Shown here: piece by piece, positions 31,970 to 41,172 of the stretch
Layout of the letters: every line of letters starts with the position of its first letter
How positions within the stretch are numbered: the stretch's first letter is position 1
Assembly (NCBI GenBank): GCA_963763325.1
Contig: CAVXOL010000022.1
Coordinates: 298,173 to 362,172 of the forward strand
From: JBBECJ01 sp963763325
GTDB taxonomy: Bacteria > Chloroflexota > Chloroflexia > Thermomicrobiales > CFX8
DNA: 64,000 nt
Direction of reading: 5' to 3'
The notes under the pieces: model-generated
What the model saw: only the letters and a program-made list of their open reading frames with translations
Told to the model about the DNA's origin: nothing
Databases searched by the model: none
Made by a program: the position numbers and the translations under genes

Positions 31970-32866
31970 TTACGACCGAATTCGCGGATCGAGGATGTCG
32001 CGCAGCCCATCACCGAACATGTTGATCGAGAGGACGGTGATCGCGATCGCGACTCCCGGCATCGTCGCCACCCACCAGTGGCTGCTCAGGAACGAGCGGC
32101 CGTCGGCCAGCATCGCGCCCCACTCAGGTCGCGGCGGCTGTGCTCCGAGTCCGAGGAAGGACAGGCCGGCGGCTGCCAGGATTGCCGAGCCAACCGAGAG
32201 TGTCGCGAGAACGACGACCGGGCTGACGACGTTCGGCAGAATGTGGCGATACATGATCTTCGAGGTTGGCACGCCGACGACTTTGGCCGCCTCGACGTAC
32301 AACAACTCTCGTGCGGAAAGCACCTGCCCGCGGATGAGGCGCGTGTAGCGCGGAATCTCGCCGATACCGACTGCGATCATCACGTTACGGATGCTCGGGC
32401 CGAGGATCGCGACGATCACGAGCGCGAGCATGATGTTCGGGAATGCCAGCATGATGTCGATGACCCGCATGATGATGCCGTCGGCCCAGCGACCGTAGTA
32501 GCCAGCGACCAACCCCAGGATCGCGCCGACGGTTGCCGCGATCGAGACCGCGATCAACCCGACCGGCAGCGAGACCCGCGCACCGTAGACGACGCGCGTG
32601 TAGATGTCGCGGCCGAATGCGTCGGTGCCCATCCAGTGGTCGCGGCTCGGGGGCAGCGTCCGGCTGGGTGGATCGATCTTGATCGGGTCGTAGGTCGTGA
32701 TCAGCGGCGCGAAGATGGCGGCCAGGATGAGCAGGAGCAGGATGATCAGCCCGGCAAGTGCTCCCTTGTTGCGGACGAGTCCTTGCACGAACTCTTTGCG
32801 GCGACTGCGCGTTTGAAAGGCGCGAAGCTGTAGCGCAGGGGTACCGACAGCAACATTCTGTTCCAT
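31970..32866 (-). CDS. Peptide-type ABC transporter permease (DppC/OppC-like)
   Basis: 298 aa from the ATG at 32866, with AGGAG overlapping the stop codon of the upstream permease; a longer frame to 32908 is unlikely. It has an N-terminal hydrophobic anchor, the periplasmic motif HWMGTDAFGRDIYTRVVYGARVS split over about 75-97, about five further helices and the EAA-like loop VEAAKVVGVPTSKIMYRHIL. It ends with NMFGDGLRDILDPRIRS, the usual DppC tail. It pairs with the DppB-like gene at 32878. No ATPase gene follows. Confidence 0.92.
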   Translation of the reverse strand: MEQNVAVGTPALQLRAFQTRSRRKEFVQGLVRNKGALAGLIILLLLILAAIFAPLITTYDPIKIDPPSRTLPPSRDHWMGTDAFGRDIYTRVVYGARVSLPVGLIAVSIAATVGAILGLVAGYYGRWADGIIMRVIDIMLAFPNIMLALVIVAILGPSIRNVMIAVGIGEIPRYTRLIRGQVLSARELLYVEAAKVVGVPTSKIMYRHILPNVVSPVVVLATLSVGSAILAAAGLSFLGLGAQPPRPEWGAMLADGRSFLSSHWWVATMPGVAIAITVLSINMFGDGLRDILDPRIRS

Positions 32867-32877
32867 ATCGGCGACTC

Positions 32878-33822
32878 CTAGCGGTACTTGATGCGCGGAT
32901 CGAGCCACGCATACGACAAGTCAATGATCAGGTTGATCAGCACGTAGGCCAGGGCGGCGAACAGAATCGTCCCCTGTACCATCGGGAAGTCACGACGCAG
33001 GACTGCCTCGGCGGCAAGTCGTCCGATTCCGCGTCGTGCGAAGACCGTCTCGATGATGACCGCTCCGGAGAGCAGACCACCAAACTGAAGACCGACGATC
33101 GTCACGACCGGAATCAGCGCGTTGCGCAGCGCGTGTCGCAGGATGACGACCCGTTCACTGAGCCCCTTCGACCTGGCAGTCGTGACATATTCCTGCTGCA
33201 ACACTTCGAGCATCGTCGAGCGGACCAGCCGCGCGACGGTCCCCGACGCTACCAGGCCAAGCGTCAGCGCCGGAAGCACCAGCGTCTTCCATCCCTCGGA
33301 TCCGGTACTCGGGAAGATCGTCCAGCGTAGAGCGAACAACTGGATCAGGATGAACCCCAGCCAGAAACTGGGCATCGCCAGCCCGAACAGCGAGAAGACC
33401 ATCGTCAGGCTGTCGATCCAGGTGTTGCGGTTCAGCGCGGCGATGATTCCGAGGACGCCGCCGAACAGAATCGCGAACCCCAGTCCGGCAACCGTCAACT
33501 GCAGGGTATACGGCAGTACCTCAATAATTGAATCGCGGACTTCACGATTCGTCTGGAATGACCGGCCAAAGTCTCCTCTGGCGGCATCACCCAGATATCT
33601 GACGTACTGCACGATGTATGGGTCATTCAGCCCAAGCTCTTCGCGCAGATTCTGATACGCGTCTTCCGACGTATCACCTGCCGCGGCGCCGCCGCCCATA
33701 TCGCCGAGCAGAATACGAGCGGGGTCTCCTGGAATCAGATGCAGGATCGAGAAGGTGATGATCGAGACACCAAGCAGGACGGGGATCGTCAGCAGCAGCC
33801 GCGTTCGAATGTACTGAAGCAT
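32878..33822 (-). CDS. Peptide-type ABC transporter permease (DppB/OppB-like)
   Basis: 314 aa from the ATG at 33822, with GGAGGG upstream. The typical DppB start is MLQYIRTRLLLTIPVLLG, followed by LIPGDPARILLG and a periplasmic loop. The EAA loop is TTARSKGLSERVVILRHALR and the protein ends SYAWLDPRIKYR. It lies between the binding-protein gene and the DppC-like gene, in the order A-B-C. Confidence 0.92.
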   Translation of the reverse strand: MLQYIRTRLLLTIPVLLGVSIITFSILHLIPGDPARILLGDMGGGAAAGDTSEDAYQNLREELGLNDPYIVQYVRYLGDAARGDFGRSFQTNREVRDSIIEVLPYTLQLTVAGLGFAILFGGVLGIIAALNRNTWIDSLTMVFSLFGLAMPSFWLGFILIQLFALRWTIFPSTGSEGWKTLVLPALTLGLVASGTVARLVRSTMLEVLQQEYVTTARSKGLSERVVILRHALRNALIPVVTIVGLQFGGLLSGAVIIETVFARRGIGRLAAEAVLRRDFPMVQGTILFAALAYVLINLIIDLSYAWLDPRIKYR

Positions 33823-33916
33823 GAACAGTTTCCCTCCGGCGAGCCCGGTTGGTATGGATCGGAGCGGACACTCGCGTCGAGTGTCCGCCCCACCGAGCCG
33901 TCGTTTCGATCGTCGC

Positions 33917-35674
33917 TTACTGTTCCATCCAGGTGTCGTGGAACCAGACACCGCCCAGCGGCTGGAAGTGCAGCCCCTTGACCGAGGAAGTCGCGCCCCA
34001 GAGGACGGTCTCCTCCCAGAGCGGGATGATCAGCGCCTCGTCCATGATGTACTGCTGGATGTCTTCGTACATCGTCTTGCGTACCTCGGGATCCATCTCG
34101 GATGTCGCGTTGTCGAGCATCTCATCGAGGGCGGGATCTGGCTTCATCGTCCGGTTGAAGTTGGTGCCCTGGATGTTCTTCGAGTGGTAGAGCGTCGTCA
34201 ACACGACTGGATCTGTGTGCGAGAAGTAGATGCGGGCGATATTGTGCTCGCCGGCCAGCATCAGCGTCGCTGTTGCCGCGTACTCGAGGATCTGCAGGTC
34301 GACTTCGAAACCAGCCTCGAGCAGGTAGGCCTGAACCAGCTCGCCGGCCTGGCCGTTCGAGCCGGAGGTCGTGATGTAGACGACGTGCAGCTTCTCGCCG
34401 TCCTTCTCGCGCACACCGTCCGAACCCATCGTCCAGCCGGCCTCATCGAGGAGTGCGCCGGCTGCTTCCGGGTCGTACGGGTGCATCGTCTCGACGGCCG
34501 GGTTGTAGCTCCAGGTTGGCGACGAGAGGGGTCCCTGAGCCGCCTTGCGCGTGCCGTACCACATCGTATCGACGATCGTCTCCATGTCGACGGCCTGAAT
34601 GATCGCCTGGCGGACAAGGATGTCGTCGGTCGGCGGCTTGACGGCGTTCATCGGGAGTACCTGCGGTGAGCCAGGGACAGTTGGCAACAGCACCTGGAAG
34701 TTGTCATCGCCCTGCAATCGCTCGACCTCCTGGGCCGGGATGGCGTCGATGATGTCGGATTCGCCGTTATCGAGCGTGCCCATCAGCGTCGTCGGCTCAG
34801 TGATGAATGTCACGATGATCTCGTCGAGGTAGGCGGGACCTTCGTTCAGGTAGACGCCGGGCGCCCAGGCGTAGTCCTCGTTGCGGGTGAACGTCATCGA
34901 GGTCTGCTGCTGCCATTCCTTGAAGACGAATGGTCCGGTGCCGACCGGGTTGAAGCCGAAGTCGGCTCCGTGGAGCTCGACGGCCGCCGGTGATACCGGC
35001 GAGAGGACACTGTGCGACAGGTTGTTGAGGAACGGAGCGTACGGAGCGGTGAAATGCACTTCTGCCGTCAAGTCATCGACGACGACGGTCTCCTCGTACG
35101 GGCCGAGGTAGCCGATCGCTGTCAGCGACTTGAGCTCTGGCTCCATGATGCTGTCGTAGGTGAACTTGACGGCCTCGGCGTTGAACGGGGTCCCGTCGTG
35201 GAAGGTGACGCCTTCCTTGAGCTCGAACGAGTAGACCAGGCCGTCGTCGGAGATCTCCCATGCCGTCGCGAGGCCATGCAGGAAGTCGCCCGTCTCGATG
35301 TCCTGAACCACCAGCGGATCGAACAGGTTGTAGAAGAGGCGCCAGGCGACCGTCGCGCCGGAAACGCGCGGGTCCATCGTCGGAGGCTCCGAAATGTATC
35401 CGAGCTTCAGCGAACCACCTGAGACCGCTTCTCCCTGATCCGGCGCCATCGTCGGCTGGCTACCGGTGCCGGTCGATTCGGTTGGGGTGGGTGCAGGCCC
35501 GCTGGTTGTTGGCGACGCGGCACTGCCGGTTGTCGGCGTCGCATCGCCGCCGGTTGTCGGAGCATCATCGTCTCTGTCGTCGTCATCGCCGCCACAGGCT
35601 GCGAGCAGGCCGGACATGATGCCGACACCCGCGCCCAACAGGACCGTTCGACGCGATACCCGTGATTCCATCAT
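33917..35674 (-). CDS. ABC transporter substrate-binding lipoprotein, SBP_bac_5 (peptide/nickel) family
   Basis: 585 aa. The N-terminus SRRTVLLGAGVGIMSGLLAAC combines a twin-arginine-like pattern with a lipobox, then an Asp run and a Thr/Pro-rich linker. The mature part shows family-5 features: GDFLHGLATAWEISDDGLVY, LKEGVTFHDGTPFNAEAVKF and a C-terminal DEALIIPLWEE. It should capture a peptide-like or other organic ligand outside the membrane. It is the first gene of the leftward operon (binding protein, DppB, DppC, RraA, GGT) and divergent from the GntR gene. The start could be the ATG at 35674 or 35671; the ribosome binding site is weak. Confidence 0.9.
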   Translation of the reverse strand: MMESRVSRRTVLLGAGVGIMSGLLAACGGDDDDRDDDAPTTGGDATPTTGSAASPTTSGPAPTPTESTGTGSQPTMAPDQGEAVSGGSLKLGYISEPPTMDPRVSGATVAWRLFYNLFDPLVVQDIETGDFLHGLATAWEISDDGLVYSFELKEGVTFHDGTPFNAEAVKFTYDSIMEPELKSLTAIGYLGPYEETVVVDDLTAEVHFTAPYAPFLNNLSHSVLSPVSPAAVELHGADFGFNPVGTGPFVFKEWQQQTSMTFTRNEDYAWAPGVYLNEGPAYLDEIIVTFITEPTTLMGTLDNGESDIIDAIPAQEVERLQGDDNFQVLLPTVPGSPQVLPMNAVKPPTDDILVRQAIIQAVDMETIVDTMWYGTRKAAQGPLSSPTWSYNPAVETMHPYDPEAAGALLDEAGWTMGSDGVREKDGEKLHVVYITTSGSNGQAGELVQAYLLEAGFEVDLQILEYAATATLMLAGEHNIARIYFSHTDPVVLTTLYHSKNIQGTNFNRTMKPDPALDEMLDNATSEMDPEVRKTMYEDIQQYIMDEALIIPLWEETVLWGATSSVKGLHFQPLGGVWFHDTWMEQ

Positions 35675-36075
35675 TCCCGACTGGATAGCGTTGCAGAATG
35701 TCCATTCGTTCTCCCCCTCAGTGTCCGCGAGCCAATGTCGAGATGCCGGTGCTCGTCCCGGTGACCGCCAGCCAGGCGTCATGCCAGGTCGAGTACGCCC
35801 CGCGACAGAACGTGATGGGCCAGATACGACAGAAGCCAGTTTGCAGGTACGCCGCGGCCGGCTGGTCGATCCCCGAAACAGGTCGGCCCCTCGCCGATGC
35901 TGGTGATCCTGCGCTTCATCTCATGTGATCAGGTCCATACTCAGGATATATTACGCTACATATTGATATGCGACTACTGTTTGCCATGTTACGGTTGCAA
36001 TGATGTCCACCGCACGACGCACGTCGCGGGCTGTGCGGCCGATGATTGATTGACATGCGATAGGAACACATCACC
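35675..36075. promoter_or_regulatory. Regulatory region between the importer operon and the divergent GntR gene
   Basis: About 400 bases without a gene. Around 35940-35995 the DNA turns unusually AT-rich for this genome (TATATTACGCTACATATTGA), which suggests promoters for both directions. It includes the inverted repeat CATAT-TG-ATATG at 35959-35970, a candidate operator for the GntR/FCD protein. I cannot fix -35/-10 boxes with confidence. Confidence 0.5.
35959..35970. promoter_or_regulatory. Candidate GntR operator, inverted repeat
   Basis: CATAT-TG-ATATG is a 5-bp inverted repeat with a 2-base spacer in the AT-rich part of the divergent promoter region. FadR-subfamily regulators usually bind short palindromes of this kind. 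Assignment is by position only. Confidence 0.35.
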
Positions 36076-36798
36076 ATGCTGCACAACGGTGCGCTGACGG
36101 CGACGCTGCCGCCCCTGATCAAGCCAACGAAGGCTGAAGACGCCTACGACGAACTGAAACGGCTGATTGTCAGCTTGCAGATCGCGCCCGGTGAGCCGCT
36201 CAACGAGCGGACATTGATGACGATGATGGATGTCGGCCGGACACCACTGCGCGAGGCGATCCAACGGCTGGCACTCGAACAACTGGTGACGAGCCTGCCG
36301 CGCCGTGGCTATTTCGTGCGCGAGCTATCGATATCCGAACTGAACGAGATGATCGCCGCGCGTCACGTCGTCGAGCCGGCGGTGACCCGGATGGCCGTTC
36401 CCAACCTCGCGGCTGCCGATATCGCGAAACTTCGCGAACTGGTCGAGGTGACTCGGCGTGAGCTCGAACGCGACAACCACGAAGCGGGGATCTACCACGA
36501 CCTCGAGTTTCACCGCACGATCGCTGACGCCTGCGGTAACCGCTACCTCGCTGCCGCCGCGATCCAGATCAACACCAGATTGCTGCGCTACTGGTACGTC
36601 TCGTTCGCGATGCTGACCTACGAGACGCCGACCTTCGCGCATCACGATTTGTTGCTCAACCGGATCGAGGCTGGTGACGCCGACGCCGTCGAAGCCGCCA
36701 TGCGCGACCATATCGAGATATTCCGCGACCGGATGCGACAGATCGTCGGTAACAATGCGGGCTTTCCAGCCAGGAGGGAGATGGCGCGTATCGGATGA
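36076..36798 (+). CDS. GntR family transcriptional regulator, FadR subfamily (FCD domain)
   Basis: 240 aa. N-terminal winged helix: AYDELKRLIVSLQIAPGEPL, then LMTMMDVGRTPLREAIQRL (recognition helix) and PRRGYFVRELS. The C-terminal all-helical FCD domain (about 90-225) has RHVVEPAVTRMA, DLEFHRTIADACGN and MRDHIEIFRDRM, with the Asp/His pattern that usually binds a metal and a carboxylate ligand. It is divergent from the importer operon at 35674 and probably controls it in response to a carboxylic acid from the imported substrate (inference). AGGAACACATCACC precedes the ATG. Confidence 0.9.
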   Translation: MLHNGALTATLPPLIKPTKAEDAYDELKRLIVSLQIAPGEPLNERTLMTMMDVGRTPLREAIQRLALEQLVTSLPRRGYFVRELSISELNEMIAARHVVEPAVTRMAVPNLAAADIAKLRELVEVTRRELERDNHEAGIYHDLEFHRTIADACGNRYLAAAAIQINTRLLRYWYVSFAMLTYETPTFAHHDLLLNRIEAGDADAVEAAMRDHIEIFRDRMRQIVGNNAGFPARREMARIG

Positions 36799-36873
36799 GG
36801 AGCATCTGCTGAGTACGTAAGCACGGGATGTGGCTGACAGACGAATCGACGAACACACCAAGAGAGGGAGACG

Positions 36874-37725
36874 ATGACGGACACACTACGAGTCGGGTTA
36901 GTGCAGATCAACACCCAGGATGACAAGGACGCCAACCTGCGGCGCGCCGAGGAACTGGTCGACGCGGCTGTCGCCCGTGGGGCGCGCTTCGTCGTCATGC
37001 CGGAGTACGTGAGCTTCCTCGGCCCGAAGGAGCAGCACGAGGCGATCGCCGAGCCGATCCCCGGCCCGACGACCGAGCGCTTCGCGGCCAAAGCCCGCCA
37101 GCACGGTATCTTCCTGCTGGGCGGCTCGATCCACGAGCAGTCGGACACGCCCGGCATGTACTACAACACGTCGGTCATGTTCGATCCCGCCGGGGAGATC
37201 ATCGCGACCTACCGCAAGATCCACCTGTTCGACATCGACCTGACCGGCAACGTCACCGCCAACGAGTCGTCAACGATCCTGCCCGGTGATGAGATCGTGA
37301 CGGCGGATGTCGACGGCCACACCGTTGGCCTCTCGATCTGCTACGACCTGCGCTTCCCGGAGCTCTATCGCCAGCTCGCGCTCGAAGGCGCTGAGATCCT
37401 GCTCGTGCCGGCCGCCTTCACGATGTTCACCGGCAAGGACCACTGGCACGTCCTCCTCCGCGCCCGCGCGATCGAGAACCAGACCTACGTCCTCGCCCCA
37501 GGCCAGTTCGGCGCCCACGGCGAGAACAACGCCCAGTGCTATGGCCACAGCATCATCATCGACCCATGGGGCACCGTCATCGCCGAATCCTCGGACAGCG
37601 AGGGCGTCGTCGTCGCCGACCTCGACTTCGCCTACCTGCGCAAGATCCGCAAGCAGCTCCCGTCGCTGGCCAACCGCCGCCCGAGCGCGTACCGCGAGCG
37701 CATCGCGGCTGGTATCGCCGACTGA
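36874..37725 (+). CDS. Carbon-nitrogen hydrolase (nitrilase superfamily amidase)
   Basis: 283 aa with a GAGGGAG ribosome binding site. The catalytic triad is complete: E44 (VMPEYVSF), K115 (YRKIHLFD) and C156 (SICYDLRFPE). The sequence resembles the Nit1/Nit2/omega-amidase branch, which hydrolyses amides such as deaminated glutathione or 2-oxo-amides. Repair of deaminated glutathione is a known role for some relatives and would fit a region with two GGT genes, but this is inference. The gene lies 75 bases behind the GntR gene, same direction, and may be cotranscribed with it. Confidence 0.9.
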   Translation: MTDTLRVGLVQINTQDDKDANLRRAEELVDAAVARGARFVVMPEYVSFLGPKEQHEAIAEPIPGPTTERFAAKARQHGIFLLGGSIHEQSDTPGMYYNTSVMFDPAGEIIATYRKIHLFDIDLTGNVTANESSTILPGDEIVTADVDGHTVGLSICYDLRFPELYRQLALEGAEILLVPAAFTMFTGKDHWHVLLRARAIENQTYVLAPGQFGAHGENNAQCYGHSIIIDPWGTVIAESSDSEGVVVADLDFAYLRKIRKQLPSLANRRPSAYRERIAAGIAD

Positions 37726-38202
37726 TCTGAATTCACGCTGGTCACGCGACGATATCGAACGTCGCTATCACCGCATCGATATCCAGTGGAGATTACGGTC
37801 ACTGACTGACCGTAATCTCCGCAACCTCTTGGAACTCGTCCAGCGACGCGTCGAGCCGGACGCCACCATCCCGCTGGCCAGCTCGACTCGTACGCCCAAA
37901 GCTGGCCGAACCACACACTGTGGCCACCTTCCGTCGCCACTCATCGGATCGCACAACCCACTCACTCAATGAGCATGATCCACTTGAGCACCTTGAACCA
38001 GTTGCTCCACCAACCACCGCTAACCGATTGGCGATGCATTTCATTGACCTGATCGACGAAGGTGGCACAGATCACCGGCCTCGAGACGTTCGAATGACTG
38101 AGATGGACACTTCGATCGGATCGATCGAACGTGACAAGAACCTTCGCCTGCGATGTATCATCTGTCTCGGGGCCATTCAGCTATTCGGCAGGAGGCTCCA
38201 TC
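37726..38202. other. Intergenic stretch with one hairpin
   Basis: About 480 bases between the nitrilase and the histone-fold gene. It contains the hairpin at 37788-37820. Otherwise there are only short frames without family resemblance. A GTGACA / TATCAT pair at 38131 and 38156 (19-base spacer) could be the promoter of the next gene. Confidence 0.5.
37788..37820. terminator. 14-bp perfect hairpin after the nitrilase gene
   Basis: GGAGATTACGGTCA (37788-37801) pairs perfectly with TGACCGTAATCTCC (37807-37820) around CTGAC, 62 bases after the stop codon. No U tract follows. Confidence 0.65.
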
Positions 38203-38655
38203 ATGTCCTCAGCTATCAACATCCCCAAGTTCGAGCGCTTCTTCCGTACAGTCGCTAGCCTGGACGTCGACCACAACGACGTCAAACGCTACAACGACTT
38301 CATCAACACCAGGATCAACGACCTGCTCGTCCGCGCCGAAGCCATCGCCAGGGCGAACAGCCGCGACGTCATCGAGCCACACGATCTGCCGATCGGGAAG
38401 GGATTGCAAGAGCGCATCCAGGAGTTCCAGCGGCTGGACGAGGATATCCAGCTTGAACCAATCCTCGATCATATAACAAGCATCCCGACACTCGATCTGT
38501 CTACCAGCGTGGAAACCGACGAATTTCTCCCTGATGTCGCTGGAGGCCTGAGCGTGGCACTGGCCCGCAGCTTCACCCTGATCGACACCACACTCAGAAA
38601 TCCGTCGTCCGTCCATTGGGAGCGCGCATTCAGCCTCTTCAATCTGATCATCTAA
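38203..38655 (+). CDS. DUF1931 bacterial double-histone-fold protein
   Basis: 150 aa from the ATG at 38203, which has AGGAGG eight bases upstream; the frame is open to 38131. The start SSAINIPKFERFFRTVASLD and the following NDVKRYNDFINTRINDLL, ANSRDVIEPHDLPIGKGL and GGLSVALARSFTLID match the DUF1931 family. Its structural prototype (Aquifex aq_328) is a single chain folding as a histone pseudo-dimer. The protein probably binds DNA or compacts the nucleoid, although bacterial members are little studied. It seems to be a monocistronic gene followed directly by a small frame at 38656. Confidence 0.9.
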   Translation: MSSAINIPKFERFFRTVASLDVDHNDVKRYNDFINTRINDLLVRAEAIARANSRDVIEPHDLPIGKGLQERIQEFQRLDEDIQLEPILDHITSIPTLDLSTSVETDEFLPDVAGGLSVALARSFTLIDTTLRNPSSVHWERAFSLFNLII

Positions 38656-38796
38656 GTGAGAGCACCTGACGACCGCGAGCGGGCGCTGGCCCTCACCGAC
38701 CAGATTCTCGCCGCCGCCGAGCAGATCGGCATGACCAAGCTGGCCGGCGAGGCGCTGGCCCTGACGGTGCGCCTGCAAGGCATCCTCCGCGCCTGA
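38656..38796 (+). pseudogene. 46-codon fragment resembling the C-terminus of a TPR-type regulator
   Basis: The frame begins with GTG directly after the TAA of the histone-fold gene. It reads ERALALTDQILAAAEQIGMT then KLAGEALALTVRLQGILRA, a helical repeat pattern like the last TPR unit of LuxR- or cyclase-type regulators. With no upstream domain, it is most likely the remnant of a larger gene, although a coupled mini-gene cannot be excluded. Confidence 0.4.
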
Positions 38797-38822
38797 AACT
38801 CCGCGTCACACAACCCCACTGG

Positions 38823-40097
38823 TCACTGGTCACTCAGAAAACCGAGCCCCTGCGGGTCGGGAACCGAGGCGGTGTCGAGTTCTTCGGGGTCGACGAACGA
38901 GCGCTGGATGCGGCGTCGGAGCAGGCGCAGTTCGGCTTCGACCGGGGGGCGGCGCTCGTCCGGTACGGATTGGGCGAGGCGGTCGAGCATGGCCAGCAGG
39001 CGGCGGTTGACCTGCGGGTTGTCAGCGCCGTAGTGGCCGATCTCGCGCATCGCCAGGCGCAGGTAGGCGGGCCAGGTCCAGTGCGGCACGATCACGCGGA
39101 TCGCCCCATCTTCGTCACGAACGGTGCCATCACCGAGGTCGCGGCCAGCCAGCAGGTGAAGCAGCGCCTCGATGCGGTCGATGATCTGGACTGCGGTCGT
39201 CGGCGCGTTGATCGCGGGGGAAAGCGCGGTGACCGCGATGTCGGTGAGGATACGCAGGACGTAGGCCGGGTCCTGGTCCGGCGTGCGCTCGACCCCGACG
39301 GCGATCATGCGGCGCAGCCAGCGCGAGAGCGGAGCGCGTGCGGCATGCACCTCGACGAGCGGCTCGCCCTCCAGGACGTAGTCGCCGACCATGTGCGGAA
39401 AGACCATGACGCCGTCAACACGCTGGGCGATCCGGACCAGCGCGTCGCGGTTCACGCCGAGCACGTACCCGCCCTCGCCGCGGTTCGGGATGACGACGGT
39501 CGGGGAGCCATCGTGCAACTCGCGCGGGTCCACCGCCGGCCGTTCACCGTCATACGAGTGCGGATACGTGTGCTTGATCACCCGTCGGCAGCGGTCGGCG
39601 ATGGACGACGCCATCGTCGCCGGCTGCATCGTCGCGACGAAGTGGTTCACGAACCAGAGGAAGAAGACGAAGCTGAACAGGATCAGCAGGCCGCCGACAA
39701 TGACCGACAGTGCCAGCGTCTCGCTGCTGCGCATGTTGCTCAGCACGATGAAGACGTAGGTCGCCGAGGCGAAGAAGAACCCCAGCGCCAGTTTGATCGG
39801 GGCCTGCCGGTACCAGATCGCCATAACTCGCGGAGTCAGTTGCGCGCTGGCAAACTGCGGCACCAGCAAGAGCATCGTGACGATGAAGCCGATGAAGGTC
39901 AGCAGGCCGCTGAACATCGCCGTCAGGATCGAGGTGGCCTGCGATTCGCTGTACTCGAAGAGAATGTTGGGGTTACGCCGGTCGAACTCGACGACCCCCT
40001 GCGCCAGCAGGAGACCGCCGGCTGCCATCAGCAGCGGCAGGATCCACAGGCTGGTCGATAGATACTCCCGGAGCCAGGAACGCAGGTACCAGAACAT
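38823..40097 (-). CDS. DUF2254 family membrane protein
   Basis: 424 aa. Four hydrophobic segments occupy about 18-36, 58-82, 102-120 and 130-153. After the second helix comes FASAQLTPRVMAIWYRQAP, the DUF2254 hallmark, and a long cytoplasmic part holds GGYVLGVNRDALVRIAQ, GDYVLEGEPLVEVH and ALSPAINAPTTAVQIID. The function of the family is unknown. It is convergent with the histone-fold gene; the spacer has the repeated word TGGTCAC. Confidence 0.88.
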   Translation of the reverse strand: MFWYLRSWLREYLSTSLWILPLLMAAGGLLLAQGVVEFDRRNPNILFEYSESQATSILTAMFSGLLTFIGFIVTMLLLVPQFASAQLTPRVMAIWYRQAPIKLALGFFFASATYVFIVLSNMRSSETLALSVIVGGLLILFSFVFFLWFVNHFVATMQPATMASSIADRCRRVIKHTYPHSYDGERPAVDPRELHDGSPTVVIPNRGEGGYVLGVNRDALVRIAQRVDGVMVFPHMVGDYVLEGEPLVEVHAARAPLSRWLRRMIAVGVERTPDQDPAYVLRILTDIAVTALSPAINAPTTAVQIIDRIEALLHLLAGRDLGDGTVRDEDGAIRVIVPHWTWPAYLRLAMREIGHYGADNPQVNRRLLAMLDRLAQSVPDERRPPVEAELRLLRRRIQRSFVDPEELDTASVPDPQGLGFLSDQ

Positions 40098-40174
40098 ACC
40101 CTACCCCGATCGACGCGCGTTCTTTAGAAGCGCCTACTTAGCCCATGTGCTGGCGATGCTGAGGGCACGACAAG

Positions 40175-40212
40175 CGGCCCAACGATAGCGCTATGTGCGC
40201 TCCGTTGGGCCG
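40175..40212. terminator. Strong hairpin between the DUF2254 gene and the importer operon
   Basis: CGGCCCAACG (40175-40184) pairs with CGTTGGGCCG (40203-40212). Inside, AGCGC (40187-40191) pairs with GCGCT (40197-40201), leaving loop TATGT. It lies downstream of the last gene of the leftward operon and probably ends it. Confidence 0.7.
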
Positions 40213-40255
40213 TGCAGCGGTCACAACTGACCCTGTCGATCGTCCAGACCACGTC

Positions 40256-41158
40256 CTACGCTGACTTCAACCGCGGATCGAGCCGGTCGCGCAGCGCATC
40301 GCCGAGGATGTTGAAGGCAAGCACCGCCGCCGAGATGACGATCGCCGGCCAGACGACGCCCCACGGGTGCTGGCTCATGAAGCGGCTGGACTGCTGGATC
40401 GAACGGCCCCAGGAAGGGATGTCGGGCGGTGGCCCGAGGCCGAGGAAGCTCAGCCCGGATTCGAGCAGGATCGCCGTTCCCATCGAGAGCGAGATCTGAA
40501 CGAGGACCGGCGCCATGATGTTCGGCAGTACGCCGATGCGAAGGATGCGTGCCGCGCTGGAGCCGATCGCACGTGAGGCCATGATGTAGTCGTTCTGCTG
40601 AACCGAAAGCGTCGCGCTGTAGGCGATTCGCTGGAACCTGGGCGTATAGAGCAACCCGATCACAAAGATCACGTTCGCGACCGATGATCCCCAGAACGAG
40701 ACGATGAAAATCGCCAGCAGGATCGGCGGGAAGCTGAGGACGGCGTCGGCCAGTCGCATCAGGATCGTGTCGGTCGGGGAGCCGAAGTAAGCCGACGCCA
40801 TCCCCATGATGACGCCCAGCACCATTGCGATCACGACGCTGCCGAAACTGACGATCAGCGTTAGCCGCGCGCCGTAGATGATGCGCGCGTAGAGGTCGCG
40901 GCCGAACTCGTCGGTGCCGAGCAGGCCGCTCTCGCCGGGGTCCATCAGCCGCTGGTCGGCGCGGATCTCCGACGGGTCGTGGGTCGTCAGCAGCGGCGCG
41001 GCGATGGCCGCGAAGCAGAGCAGCAGGATGAAGCCTCCGCTGATCAGGACGCGCGGACTGCGGTAGAACCAGCGCCACCAGTCCCGCAGGCCCGCAACAC
41101 GCGGCGTCGCACGTGTCTCGATGGCTGTCGCCAGTGGCCCCCCGCTCGTCTCTTCCAC
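40256..41158 (-). CDS. Peptide-type ABC transporter permease (DppC/OppC-like), second copy
   Basis: 300 aa, GTG start with GAGAGG upstream. It has an N-terminal anchor, LLGTDEFGRDLYARIIYGAR, about five more helices, the EAA-like loop IMASRAIGSSAARILRIGVL and the tail NILGDALRDRLDPRLKSA. It is the last gene of the long leftward operon that begins with a creatininase-family gene at 46380. It is homologous in role to the gene at 31970, though the sequences have diverged. Confidence 0.92.
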   Translation of the reverse strand: MEETSGGPLATAIETRATPRVAGLRDWWRWFYRSPRVLISGGFILLLCFAAIAAPLLTTHDPSEIRADQRLMDPGESGLLGTDEFGRDLYARIIYGARLTLIVSFGSVVIAMVLGVIMGMASAYFGSPTDTILMRLADAVLSFPPILLAIFIVSFWGSSVANVIFVIGLLYTPRFQRIAYSATLSVQQNDYIMASRAIGSSAARILRIGVLPNIMAPVLVQISLSMGTAILLESGLSFLGLGPPPDIPSWGRSIQQSSRFMSQHPWGVVWPAIVISAAVLAFNILGDALRDRLDPRLKSA

Positions 41159-41172
41159 TTTCTACCTCTCCG

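Noticed and set aside
30977..32833. 618-codon plus-strand frame over the RraA and DppC genes
   Set aside because: Reads the complement of two clear genes and crosses the 31087 palindrome; low-complexity Arg/Asp-rich translation.
38970..40061. 363-codon plus-strand frame
   Set aside because: Antisense to the DUF2254 gene; His/Arg/Gln-rich without domain features.
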